Assembly (NCBI GenBank): GCA_958402795.1
Contig: CATXUX010000038.1
Span: 1 to 35,525 of the forward strand
DNA length: 35,525 nt
Reading direction: 5' to 3'
Source of the DNA: an uncultured Lachnospiraceae bacterium
GTDB taxonomy: Bacteria; Bacillota; Clostridia; Lachnospirales; Lachnospiraceae
The position numbers were made by a program, and so were the translations under genes. Of this stretch, positions 21,798-29,205 are shown piece by piece. Position 1 is the stretch's first letter. The number at the start of each line of letters is the position of its first letter. A model generated the notes under the pieces. The model was not told the origin of the DNA. It made no database searches and saw only the letters and a list, made by a program, of their open reading frames with translations.

Positions 21798-22952
21798 TCA
21801 TATTGTACTGACACTGAATTGTAGCCTTCGAAGTCCCTCCATAACCGTCTCCCGGGGGCACGCCAGATTCATACGCAGGAATCCGTCTCCGTTTCGGTAT
21901 TCGCTCCCGTCTGAAAGATACAGTCCGCTTTTACTTCGGACAAGCCGACACAGTTTGGAAGAATCTTTACTTATTTTTCGGCAGTCCAGCCATAACAGAT
22001 AGGTTGCCTCGCCCTTTACCGCGCGGATTTCAGGGATATGCTCGGAAATAAATGCTTCTGCCGTCTTTCTGTTTTCCCAGAGATACGCCCGCAGCTCGTC
22101 CAGCCATTGTCCGCCGTGTCCAAATGCTGCGCCGGGCGCTATGGCGGCAAATACATTCGGTTCTGCCACCTCGTCCGTATTCAGTCCACGGTTCACCTTA
22201 TGCCGGATTGTTTCATCGGGTACCACGACCGCTGCGGTCTGAATCCCCGCCAGATTAAACGCTTTCGTCGGAGCAATACAGGTTATACTGTTTTCCCGGC
22301 ACGTTTCCGATACGGATGCAAATGGAATATAGTCCTTTCCCGGCTTTGTCAGGTCACAGTGGATCTCATCCGAAAGCACCAGCACATGATGTTTCCTGCA
22401 TAAGATTCCGATCCGCTCCAGCGTCTCTTTGTCCCATATTTTTCCAATCGGATTATGCGGATTGCACAAAAGTAAAAGCGTCGTCTGCGGGTTTGCCAGT
22501 TTCTCCTCTAAATCCGCGAAGTCTATTTCGTATACGCCGTCTTTATACAGCAGTCTGCTTTCCAGCACATTTCTCCCATTGTTGAGGATCGAATTAAAAA
22601 AAATATTATAAACCGGCGTCATCACTGCCACATTTTCCCCGACCGTGGTCATTTTCCGGACAATACTAGATATCGCCGGAACCACACCCGTACAAAATAG
22701 CAGCCATTCTTTTTCAATTTCAAACTGATGGCGCTCTCTCCACCAGTTCTGATATGCCTGATACCACTCCTCTGTAATCAGCGTATATCCGAAAATCCCA
22801 TGTTCCGCCCGCCTGATCAGCGCCTCTGTCACTTCCGGAGCCGTCCGGAAATCCATATCTGCGACCCACATGGGCAGTTCGCCTTCTGCCACATCCCATT
22901 TCATACTGCCCGTATTTCTTCGGTCTGCTGCCTCATCAAAAATACTTTGCAT
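21798..22952 (-). CDS. PatB/MalY-type PLP-dependent C-S lyase / aminotransferase
   Basis: A 384-residue fold-type I PLP enzyme. Hallmarks are DRRNTGSMKWD at the start, PMWVADMDF, LLLCNPHNPIGKIW, the SDEIHCDL segment with the PLP-contacting Asp, the Schiff-base Lys in APTKAFNLAG (about 230), and the C-terminal FLRMNLACPRE phosphate/carboxylate-binding Arg. The MalY/PatB group cleaves cystathionine or cysteine conjugates to pyruvate, ammonia and a thiol. The ATG at 22952 has GTGAGGAAG 5 nt upstream, better than the GTG at 22976. It follows the DUF3737 gene by 26 bases, so the two form an operon, a pairing often seen in Clostridia. Confidence 0.92.
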   Translation of the reverse strand: MQSIFDEAADRRNTGSMKWDVAEGELPMWVADMDFRTAPEVTEALIRRAEHGIFGYTLITEEWYQAYQNWWRERHQFEIEKEWLLFCTGVVPAISSIVRKMTTVGENVAVMTPVYNIFFNSILNNGRNVLESRLLYKDGVYEIDFADLEEKLANPQTTLLLLCNPHNPIGKIWDKETLERIGILCRKHHVLVLSDEIHCDLTKPGKDYIPFASVSETCRENSITCIAPTKAFNLAGIQTAAVVVPDETIRHKVNRGLNTDEVAEPNVFAAIAPGAAFGHGGQWLDELRAYLWENRKTAEAFISEHIPEIRAVKGEATYLLWLDCRKISKDSSKLCRLVRSKSGLYLSDGSEYRNGDGFLRMNLACPRETVMEGLRRLQFSVSTI

Positions 22953-22978
22953 TCTGTCTTCCTCACTTTCTGCCACGT

Positions 22979-23866
22979 TTACAGATGATCTTTTTCGCCC
23001 TCGATCCTGGGACAGCGGATCTCTGTTTTTGACGGATCGATTTTCTCCTGATCCAGAATCAATTCGCCGATCGCATCAGCACGGATCATTCCTCCTGCGG
23101 GATTGAGTATGCTGTCCACTTTGCCCGTAATTTCCACATCTACTGTAGAATATTCAAAAGCAAGTGTCGTATTCAGAAGTCTGCAGTTCTTCATGATCAG
23201 GTTTTCAATATAACACATTCCCTGAAGACTTTCGACCGTACAGTTGACCAGCGTCAGGTTTTTTGCATTCCACCCCAGATATTCACCGGAGATAACAGAA
23301 TCATAAACCGTCACATTCTCACTATTCCAGAAAGCGTCTTTGGAAAGCAGCTTTGCATGATGAATCTCCACATTTTGGGCACCGTCAAAAGAATAGTTTC
23401 CCACCAGTTCCAAGCCATCCGCTTTTATGTTCCGGCTGTTCATGGCAAAGTAATCTCCTTTTGCCATGACGTCCTTCATCATTACACCGTCACAATGCCA
23501 CAGCGTCTCTGCCGCATTGGGAAGGAATACATGCTCCAATGACAATTCATGGCACCGGCGGAAATTCTTCGGTGCTTCTATTACTGCATTTTTCACGGTC
23601 AGATGGTCCGTATACCATACTCCCGCCCTCGCCATTTCAGACCATGTACAGTCTTCTGCCACAATATCCTTCGTATACCAAAGCGGATATTTCCACTTGA
23701 ACATACTGTTTCGTAATTCAATGTCACTGCTTTCTTTCAGCGGGGACTCGCCATTGTCAAAAATCGTATCCGTAACAAGCAGATTTTTCTCTCCGAACAA
23801 CGGCCGTTCTCCTGTCAGATATGCCTGTGTCACTTCTTTTCTTGTTTCTGCTTTTGATTGATCCAT
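22979..23866 (-). CDS. DUF3737-family right-handed beta-helix protein
   Basis: A 295-residue protein with no signal peptide. The middle is a series of short strands with repeating residues ending in Asn/Asp/Ser turns (for example LTVKNAVIEAP, LTLVNCTVESL, LIMKNCRLLN), the pattern of a right-handed beta-helix. The N-terminal GERPLFGEKNLLVTDTIFDNGESPLKES and C-terminal EIRCPRI are as remembered for DUF3737. Function is unknown. The ATG at 23866 follows AAGGAAGGG. It is the first gene of a probable operon with the C-S lyase and GNAT genes. No good promoter was found in 23867-23987. Confidence 0.8.
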   Translation of the reverse strand: MDQSKAETRKEVTQAYLTGERPLFGEKNLLVTDTIFDNGESPLKESSDIELRNSMFKWKYPLWYTKDIVAEDCTWSEMARAGVWYTDHLTVKNAVIEAPKNFRRCHELSLEHVFLPNAAETLWHCDGVMMKDVMAKGDYFAMNSRNIKADGLELVGNYSFDGAQNVEIHHAKLLSKDAFWNSENVTVYDSVISGEYLGWNAKNLTLVNCTVESLQGMCYIENLIMKNCRLLNTTLAFEYSTVDVEITGKVDSILNPAGGMIRADAIGELILDQEKIDPSKTEIRCPRIEGEKDHL

Positions 23867-23987
23867 CTTCGTTCCCTTCCTTTGTATCCATATATCACGG
23901 CAATTTCTGCTGCTGAATTTCATTTTAACATTCATTCCCTTCTATAGCAAATATTTATAGCCGCTTTTGTACACAAAATGAATCACG

Positions 23988-24184
23988 TGTTACTTTTCAC
24001 GGGGTAGGGAAATACGGAAAAAGTTGGTGCAATCTTGCTTGCAAAACAACATTTTCCGCATTTCCCAGACCACGTAAAGGGGTCACCGCCCCACAGCGAG
24101 AAACAAAAGTCCTTGAAAAAGGGCGATGTACGCCTTTGGCGTACGGTTTCGCAGCTGTTGGGCGGTGACCCGTGAAAAGTAACA
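23988..24184. mobile_element. 197-bp folded element with perfect 16-bp terminal inverted repeats (MITE-like)
   Basis: The ends are TGTTACTTTTCACGGG (23988-24003) and its exact reverse complement (24169-24184). Inside are two large arms: 24007-24066, pairing GGGAAAT/ATTTCCC and CGGAAAA/TTTTCCG with a TGCAA/TTGCA tip; and 24080-24171, pairing GGGTCACCGCCC/GGGCGGTGACCC, with inner stem GTACGCC-TTT-GGCGTAC (24128-24144). ATCAC occurs at 23982-23986 and again at 24185-24189, a possible target duplication with one extra base on the left. It has no coding capacity. It may be a non-autonomous transposable element or a repeat-encoded structured RNA. Confidence 0.7.
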
Positions 24185-24225
24185 ATCACATAAATAAACC
24201 AGTGATTTTCAGAATCAAAAAAGAA

Positions 24226-24254
24226 GTGACAGCGCCTAAAAGGCGTGGTATAAT
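24226..24254 (+). promoter_or_regulatory. Promoter of the SRPBCC gene with a palindrome in its spacer
   Basis: GTGACA (24226-24231), 17 bp spacer, consensus TATAAT (24249-24254). The spacer contains CGCCT-AAA-AGGCG (24233-24245), a likely regulator-binding site. Confidence 0.7.
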
Positions 24255-24286
24255 ATGGTGAACCAGATTTGAAAAGGAGTATAAAA

Positions 24287-24685
24287 ATGGCAACTTCAAA
24301 TATAAAATGTATTCTCAAGAGCGATATCCAGAATGTCTGGAAGATTCTTTTAGATATTGACAAATATAGTATATGGCGAAGTGATTTAAGTAAAACAGAA
24401 ATAATAGATGAGAATACATTTATTGAATATACGAAAGAGGGATATGCTACTTCCTTTGCTGTTACGTTTGTAGAACCTTATAAGCGATGGGAGTTTGATA
24501 TGGAAAACAATAACATGAAAGGACATTGGATTGGTATTTTTACTCCCAAAGGAGATGAAACACAAATTGATTTCACAGAAAATGTGATTCCGAAAAAATG
24601 GTTTATGAAACCGTTTATAAAATCCTATCTGAAAAAACAGCAGACACAATTTGTTTCGGATTTAAAGAAAGCATTGTATTCATAA
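24287..24685 (+). CDS. SRPBCC (START/Bet v1-like) domain protein
   Basis: A 132-residue protein with the hydrophobic-ligand-binding SRPBCC pattern: KSDIQNVWKILLDIDKYSIWRSD at the start, a central FVEPYKRWEFDMENNNMKG strand pair, and a long C-terminal helix. These small proteins bind or modify lipophilic molecules; the ligand is unknown. AAGGAG lies 7 nt before the ATG at 24287. Base composition is clearly more A/T-rich than the genes to the left, consistent with acquisition. It is followed after 50 bases by a GNAT gene on the same strand. Confidence 0.75.
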   Translation: MATSNIKCILKSDIQNVWKILLDIDKYSIWRSDLSKTEIIDENTFIEYTKEGYATSFAVTFVEPYKRWEFDMENNNMKGHWIGIFTPKGDETQIDFTENVIPKKWFMKPFIKSYLKKQQTQFVSDLKKALYS

Positions 24686-24735
24686 ATTTAAGTATTTAGA
24701 GTTGCGTAAAACAGAATTTGGAGGACATCCCTTAT

Positions 24736-25149
24736 ATGAACTATAAAGAAAACACTTTATGTCATGAGGAGTATTGCAGGCTTCGGGAAAGTGTTGGGTG
24801 GATAAATTTTTCAAAAACACAGGCTGAAAGATCGCTCAAAAGCAGTTTATATACAGTGACAGCAGAAAAGGGCAATCAAGTAGTCGGAATGGGGAGATTG
24901 ATTGGAGACGGAATCTATTACATGATCGTTGATGTTGTAGTACAGCCATATTATCAGCAAATGGGAATCGGCAGTAAAATACTTGATATGTTGATGGAAT
25001 ATGTCGATAGACAAACACCAGTTGGCGGGCATTCCAGTATACAGTTGATTGCAGAAAAAGGGAAAGAAGCATTCTATGAAACAAAAGGATTTGAAACAAT
25101 CCCTCATGAATTTTGCGGTTCGGGCATGAGAAAAATCATTCGCAAGTGA
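24736..25149 (+). CDS. GNAT-family N-acetyltransferase
   Basis: A 137-residue GNAT enzyme: VTAEKGNQVVGMGRLIGDGIYY, then the core strand MIVDVVVQPYYQQMGIGSKIL with the acetyl-CoA loop QQMGIG (about 78-83), and late IQLIAEKGKEAFYETKGFE. The ATG at 24736 is preceded by GGAGG at 11 nt, a slightly long spacing. It is probably co-transcribed with the SRPBCC gene. Substrate is unknown. It is A/T-rich like its neighbours. Confidence 0.85.
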   Translation: MNYKENTLCHEEYCRLRESVGWINFSKTQAERSLKSSLYTVTAEKGNQVVGMGRLIGDGIYYMIVDVVVQPYYQQMGIGSKILDMLMEYVDRQTPVGGHSSIQLIAEKGKEAFYETKGFETIPHEFCGSGMRKIIRK

Positions 25150-25199
25150 CTTTCTCAAAAAAAGTAAATAGGAACTAGAAAATATTATATAAACGATTA

Positions 25200-25228
25200 T
25201 TGACAAAGTGTCAGTATAATGATATATT
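25200..25228 (+). promoter_or_regulatory. Promoter of the marR-OYE cluster
   Basis: TTGACA (25200-25205), 17 bp spacer, TATATT (25223-25228). A small repeat TGACA-AAG-TGTCA covers the -35, and the 34-bp palindrome covers the -10. Confidence 0.65.
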
Positions 25229-25253
25229 TGATGTATATACATTAAATATATCA
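25220..25253. promoter_or_regulatory. 34-bp palindromic operator upstream of marR
   Basis: Arms TGATATATTTGATGTAT and ATACATTAAATATATCA, symmetrical except for one base pair, lie on the -10 region. The core ATGTATATACAT recurs at 25767-25778 before the OYE gene. Confidence 0.75.
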
Positions 25254-25308
25254 TTTCTTAAATATCCTTTTTGCATATAGGATGTGTATATATAATAATT
25301 AAAGGAGT

Positions 25309-25737
25309 GTGATTACATTAAATACAAGAAAACAGACTTCTTGCTATTGTTTAAAAATGCGACGTGCAAGTTCTGACATTACAAGATTTTATGATAAGCA
25401 ACTTGAATCAAGTGGTGTAACTGTAAGTCAATACAGCTTACTTTTAAATATCTCATTGGCTGAGCAAGGAACACTGAAAGAACTGGCTGATATGGCAGAA
25501 TTAGACCGCTCCACTCTCGCAAGAAATATTAAACCATTAATGAAAAAGAATCTTGTATATGATGCAAAAGCCGATGGGGCAAGAAATAGTAAACTCGCTC
25601 TTACGCAAGAAGGTATAAAAAAGCTTGAACATGCAAAACAACTATGGAATCATGCACAACAGCAAGTTCAAGAAAAATTAGGTCAAACAAATATATCAGA
25701 ACTAGAAAAGGTGCTGAAAACATTAGAAACGCTGTAA
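25309..25737 (+). CDS. MarR-family regulator of the adjacent flavin oxidoreductase
   Basis: A MarR winged-helix protein of about 142 residues: CYCLKMRRASSDITRFYDKQLE, then VSQYSLLLNISL, LKELADMAELDRSTLARNIKPLMKKNLV as helix-turn-helix, and the wing ending in LALTQEG. The start is uncertain: the GTG at 25309 is only one base from the GGAG ribosome site, and the next codon at better spacing is ATT (25312). Two palindromes with the same core, one over its own promoter and one before the OYE gene, suggest it represses both. Similar MarR proteins sense reactive electrophiles; that is inference here. Confidence 0.87.
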   Translation: MITLNTRKQTSCYCLKMRRASSDITRFYDKQLESSGVTVSQYSLLLNISLAEQGTLKELADMAELDRSTLARNIKPLMKKNLVYDAKADGARNSKLALTQEGIKKLEHAKQLWNHAQQQVQEKLGQTNISELEKVLKTLETL

Positions 25738-25764
25738 TGGTTTCAGCTTCTTTTAAAGCCAAAA

Positions 25765-25780
25765 TGATGTATATACATCA
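25765..25780. promoter_or_regulatory. 16-bp perfect palindromic operator before the OYE gene
   Basis: TGATGTATATACATCA, perfectly symmetrical, 17 bases before the OYE ATG. It shares the 12-bp core with the operator upstream of marR. Confidence 0.75.
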
Positions 25781-25797
25781 AACAAGGAGGAAAACAA

Positions 25798-26871
25798 ATG
25801 GAAAAAATGTATGAACCTTTTATGATTGACAATTTGAAAATCAAGAATCGTATTGTAAGAAGTGCTATGTTTGAATATGGTGCTGATGGCGGAAAAATAA
25901 GCGAACGTATTGTTAATCTTTATGAAACATTAGCGAAAGGTGGTTCCGGGTTGATTATCACAGGTATGCAGTCTGTTTCTGACGGAGCAGGATATGGACC
26001 TGTGATGGTTAAAACAAGTTATGATGGCTATGTTGACGATATGAAAAAAATCGTTAATATCATTCACAAATATGATAGTAAGGTTTTTGTACAGCTACAA
26101 CATGTCGGTTATAGAACAAACTGGAAAATGGGATATGACACTTTTGGTGTTAGCGAATTTAAAGTGTCAGAAGAATGTACCTATCATGAGGCTACACAGG
26201 AAGAAATAAATAAAGTTATACAAGATTTTGCAACATCCGCCTTAAAATGCAAAGAAGCAGGTTGTGACGGTGTACAAATTCATGCGGCACATGGATTCTT
26301 AATCAATTCCTTTTTGTCGCCACATTTCAATCACAGAAAGGATATTTATTGCGGTAACATTGAAAACAGAGCAAGACTATTGTTTGAAGTCTACAGTGCT
26401 ATCAGGCAAGCAGTCGGAAAAGATTTCTTGATTAGTGTAAAGATTCCTTTTAATGATTTGGTTAGCGATAGTAATACAAATCAAGAAATGCTATATGTAT
26501 GTAAGACTTTAGAAGAAATGGGTATTGATATGCTTGAAATATCTTCCGGAATAACAATGGACGGTGGAGAATCTTCATTTACGCCGTTTATAAAAAAGAA
26601 TAAAGAGGGAAACTTTTTAGAAAGCGCAAAATTAGTGGCTGACTCTTTAGACATTCCTATCATAAGTGTATGCGGTTATCGTACACCGCAATTTATTGAA
26701 CAGGTTTTGTCTGATACCTCAATTACTGCTATTTCATTAGGAAGGCCTTTGACAAGAGAACCAGATTTACCTAATCGTTGGAAAACAGATAAAAGTAGTG
26801 CGTTATGTGCTTCATGCAACAGATGTTTTAATTCAAGTGATATCATATCATGTCAATTATTAAAAAAATAA
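25798..26871 (+). CDS. NADH:flavin oxidoreductase of the Old Yellow Enzyme family
   Basis: A 357-residue FMN-binding TIM barrel: YEPFMIDNLKIKNRIVRSAM at the start, VFVQLQHVGYRTN, the catalytic-site segment GVQIHAAHGFLINSFLSP, then NRARLLFEV and the phosphate-binding ISLGRPLTREP near the end. Four late Cys (337, 340, 343, 352) resemble the cluster motif of the dienoyl-CoA/enoate reductase group, so a 4Fe-4S centre is possible; the FAD/NADH domain of the long forms is absent. The family reduces activated C=C bonds. A perfect AAGGAGG precedes the ATG. Together with the MarR gene it forms a detoxification-like unit. It is A/T-rich. Confidence 0.92.
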   Translation: MEKMYEPFMIDNLKIKNRIVRSAMFEYGADGGKISERIVNLYETLAKGGSGLIITGMQSVSDGAGYGPVMVKTSYDGYVDDMKKIVNIIHKYDSKVFVQLQHVGYRTNWKMGYDTFGVSEFKVSEECTYHEATQEEINKVIQDFATSALKCKEAGCDGVQIHAAHGFLINSFLSPHFNHRKDIYCGNIENRARLLFEVYSAIRQAVGKDFLISVKIPFNDLVSDSNTNQEMLYVCKTLEEMGIDMLEISSGITMDGGESSFTPFIKKNKEGNFLESAKLVADSLDIPIISVCGYRTPQFIEQVLSDTSITAISLGRPLTREPDLPNRWKTDKSSALCASCNRCFNSSDIISCQLLKK

Positions 26872-26938
26872 AATGCATATAAAGTTTTATGTATTAAGGT
26901 GATTGATCGTTCTGCGGAAACCTGCGAAACCCACAGGA

Positions 26939-26969
26939 GGGGGAGAGCCTACAGGTCTCTCCCCCTTTT
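26939..26969 (+). terminator. Intrinsic terminator of the OYE gene
   Basis: Perfect 9-bp stem GGGGGAGAG (26939-26947) / CTCTCCCCC (26957-26965), then TTTT. Nothing else is seen in 26872-27006. Confidence 0.88.
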
Positions 26970-27006
26970 ACATTACAAGAGTAATCCATAATACATTCTC
27001 TATTCA

Positions 27007-28101
27007 TCAACAGTATTTTTTCAATTCTTTCAGTCTTCTAAAAAACATATCTTTCCATTCTGGCACATCCGCAAAAATATTCTCATTTATATCGCTGATC
27101 TGACGCATTCCAACCTGTTTCACTGCCTCAATCGCTGCTTCACGCTGTGTTTTTTTCTCAGGGTAGATAGTCAGACAATTTGCACCTTCTATGGTATCAT
27201 AACTGCCAAAGCTTTGATTAAAATCCATTATCGGATATAAAGAAATGCATTCATTCGTCTGGTTATCCACCAGAAATCCCCAGTTTTCCGGATGCCTGTC
27301 TGTATTTCCGACCAGATAATCAAGAATATTCATTCCATAAAATGTATTTTTATCCAATCTTATGCACTCGTCCAATACATTCAGATCGTGGTTTAACGCA
27401 TATATTTCATAAGCCATTTTAGAAACAATAGAATATTGTTTTGAGGTTATAAGCCTACTCTCCGTCACCTGCTGACCATCATAGTATCCTTCCTGATATA
27501 TCACCTGCTTAAAATCGAAACACTGACATAATCTGCTTGCAGTCAATTCTTTTTTGACTGCACCATCGTCTCCATCCTTCAATAAGATAAAATCATCATT
27601 TCTTCTGATCCATGCTTTTGGAAAACATCCTCTTGTCGATAAATCAGGCGCCAGCTCCTGATTGGTAACAGTCATAGACCTCCCTCTCAGGGAAAGCTCT
27701 ACAATAGCTTCATTCAATGAGTTATCATACAGATTCATCTTCTCAAATGAAATATTTTCACCTTTCTCTTTCACCCAATAAATGTCTGTCAACGATACGC
27801 AATGATATGATAGTGATATTTTTGCCCGATCCCGATCCGTTACTGCCTGTGCCATTCCGATGGAGTTTAAAATTTCTTTCGCATATTTTCTGTCAAGCGA
27901 CAACACACGGGATGCACACCACTGATTAAAGTTCATGATATTATTAATCAAAGTATCAAGATCCCGCTCTTCTTCCAGATAAAGATCATAGGGAAGAAAC
28001 TTTTCATTCAAAATGACAGCTTCTCCTCTGGTATTGATCTCTGCCACTTTCTTTTCCCCGTGCATAATCTCATAACACGAGAATCTATCTTTATTTGCCA
28101 T
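27007..28101 (-). CDS. HipA-like kinase domain protein
   Basis: A 364-residue protein. The C-terminal half carries a HipA/phosphatidylinositol-kinase-like core: catalytic loop GNTDRHPENWGF (about 265-276, Asp268, Asn273) and metal-binding DFN (about 293-295, in PIMDFNQSF). The N-terminal half (about 10-160) is not recognised. HipA toxins phosphorylate tRNA synthetases or related targets and normally pair with the DNA-binding antitoxin HipB. No hipB-like gene is adjacent; the nearest DNA-binding gene upstream is the AbiEi-type gene. The ATG at 28101 follows AGGA by 6 nt; the reading frame extends upstream into the promoter. Target and toxicity are unknown. Confidence 0.78.
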   Translation of the reverse strand: MANKDRFSCYEIMHGEKKVAEINTRGEAVILNEKFLPYDLYLEEERDLDTLINNIMNFNQWCASRVLSLDRKYAKEILNSIGMAQAVTDRDRAKISLSYHCVSLTDIYWVKEKGENISFEKMNLYDNSLNEAIVELSLRGRSMTVTNQELAPDLSTRGCFPKAWIRRNDDFILLKDGDDGAVKKELTASRLCQCFDFKQVIYQEGYYDGQQVTESRLITSKQYSIVSKMAYEIYALNHDLNVLDECIRLDKNTFYGMNILDYLVGNTDRHPENWGFLVDNQTNECISLYPIMDFNQSFGSYDTIEGANCLTIYPEKKTQREAAIEAVKQVGMRQISDINENIFADVPEWKDMFFRRLKELKKYC

Positions 28102-28164
28102 TATCTTCCTGCGCCTTTCTGTAGTAGTCTTACAACAAAATATAAAACCGTCATTGTCTAAAAA

Positions 28165-28193
28165 ATTATACAATAAATCCTCTGTCATCACAA
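28165..28193 (-). promoter_or_regulatory. Promoter of the HipA-like kinase gene
   Basis: Minus strand TTGTGA (28188-28193), 17 bp spacer, consensus TATAAT (28165-28170). The kinase therefore has its own promoter, apart from the dinD transcript. Confidence 0.65.
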
Positions 28194-28241
28194 GAATTAT
28201 TAAAGTAGTCGGATTCGACCGCTTTAAAAGCAGAATTATAA

Positions 28242-28275
28242 TCTTCTGAAATATACCTTTACCTTCTCCCCATAC
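28242..28275 (-). repeat. 34-bp copy of a protease-gene segment next to dinD
   Basis: Matches 29931-29964, inside the S8 protease gene, at 33 of 34 positions. On the minus strand it encodes YGEKVKVYFRR and is followed by Leu and a stop, so it looks like a decayed protease 3' fragment. It starts 29 bases past the dinD stop. Confidence 0.8.
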
Positions 28276-28303
28276 GCTGCTGTCAAGTAAGAACCAAAGA
28301 TTT

Positions 28304-29170
28304 TTATCCTTTCATTAACTTCTTCTCATCTCTTTTTACTCTGCGTTCCAACTTTTTCAGATCTTCCGCCGGAGGCAAATCCTCCGGCTTTATTCCTCTT
28401 TGTCCCAACATCTCTCTTACACTTGAATTATTCTGAACATGTTCATCTGTTATAGGATCTTCGCCATATAATTCTTTTTGTTCCACATTATAATTGGTCA
28501 TTTCTGTTGCCAGATTTTTAGCGGCTATAGTCAACGTTGGAAGGAAATCTGCCAGAGGTCTGTTCTCTTTTACTTTTAGACGTTCCTTCATGTCCTTTGT
28601 AGTAAATCCGCCAAAAAGCGCCTGGTCACCCTTGGATCTTATTCTTCCAAAACCAGCATCATCCACCCCACGTTCGTAAATATTCTGAGACAGCCTTTTT
28701 TCAGACTCTCTTAATTTCTCTCTTGCATTCAGTCGCTCAATCAGCTTAATCCTGTCTTCAATAAGTTCCTGTTTTCTTGTCTGAACAGCAAAGTAGCTTT
28801 GGGCAAAGGCAATCTCATCCTTTCTCACATCTCCGTTTTGGGCGATCAAATAACATGCATAACGTGTCAGCACATATTCTTTAATACCTCTTTCTGCATT
28901 TTTCGCCAATTTTATCATTTTCGTGACGCCACGAAAATGATCGTTTACATTTCCCCCTGCATTCTCACAAGATATCATCGCTTTCTTTATAACTAACTCG
29001 AAATTTTCCCACCTAGAATATCCTAACAATGGCTGCAATTCCCTGGCATACCAAAATTCAATTGCTCCATCTTCTGATATATGAATAACATCATCAAAAA
29101 TTTTTTTTAATTTTCCAATCTTTTTTTCATCCATGCGATTGCTATGTACCTCCATATAGTTATAATTCAT
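28304..29170 (-). CDS. dinD: DNA damage-inducible protein D (DinD)
   Basis: A DinD-family protein of up to 288 residues. Conserved phrases are FWYARELQPLLGYSRWENFELVIKKA, DYVLTRYACYLIAQNGD-type segment (here KEYVLTRYACYLIAQNGD), FAQSYFAVQTRKQELIE, and the C-terminal GDQALFGGFTTKDMK and REMLGQRGIKPEDLPPAEDLKKLERR. E. coli DinD is LexA-controlled and inhibits RecA; the family also travels on mobile DNA. The start may be 29170 or an internal ATG at 29134; neither has a perfect ribosome site (GGAGG lies 14 nt before the latter). No LexA/DinR box was found upstream. It follows the AbiEi-type gene by 35 bases, probably in the same transcript. Confidence 0.9.
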   Translation of the reverse strand: MNYNYMEVHSNRMDEKKIGKLKKIFDDVIHISEDGAIEFWYARELQPLLGYSRWENFELVIKKAMISCENAGGNVNDHFRGVTKMIKLAKNAERGIKEYVLTRYACYLIAQNGDVRKDEIAFAQSYFAVQTRKQELIEDRIKLIERLNAREKLRESEKRLSQNIYERGVDDAGFGRIRSKGDQALFGGFTTKDMKERLKVKENRPLADFLPTLTIAAKNLATEMTNYNVEQKELYGEDPITDEHVQNNSSVREMLGQRGIKPEDLPPAEDLKKLERRVKRDEKKLMKG

Positions 29171-29205
29171 CCCGGCAAATACTTTATCTTTCTTTTATGT
29201 TGTCA

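Noticed and set aside
23988..24184. CRISPR repeat or tRNA-like cloverleaf
   Set aside because: There is one copy only, no spacers, and arms far longer than a tRNA; the inverted-repeat element reading explains it better.
26903..27103. 66-codon plus-strand frame after the OYE gene
   Set aside because: It runs through the terminator and the end of the HipA-like gene and has no domain or conserved start.
29171..29205. LexA/DinR box before dinD
   Set aside because: No GAAC-N4-GTTC-type site in the short gap or upstream of abiEi.
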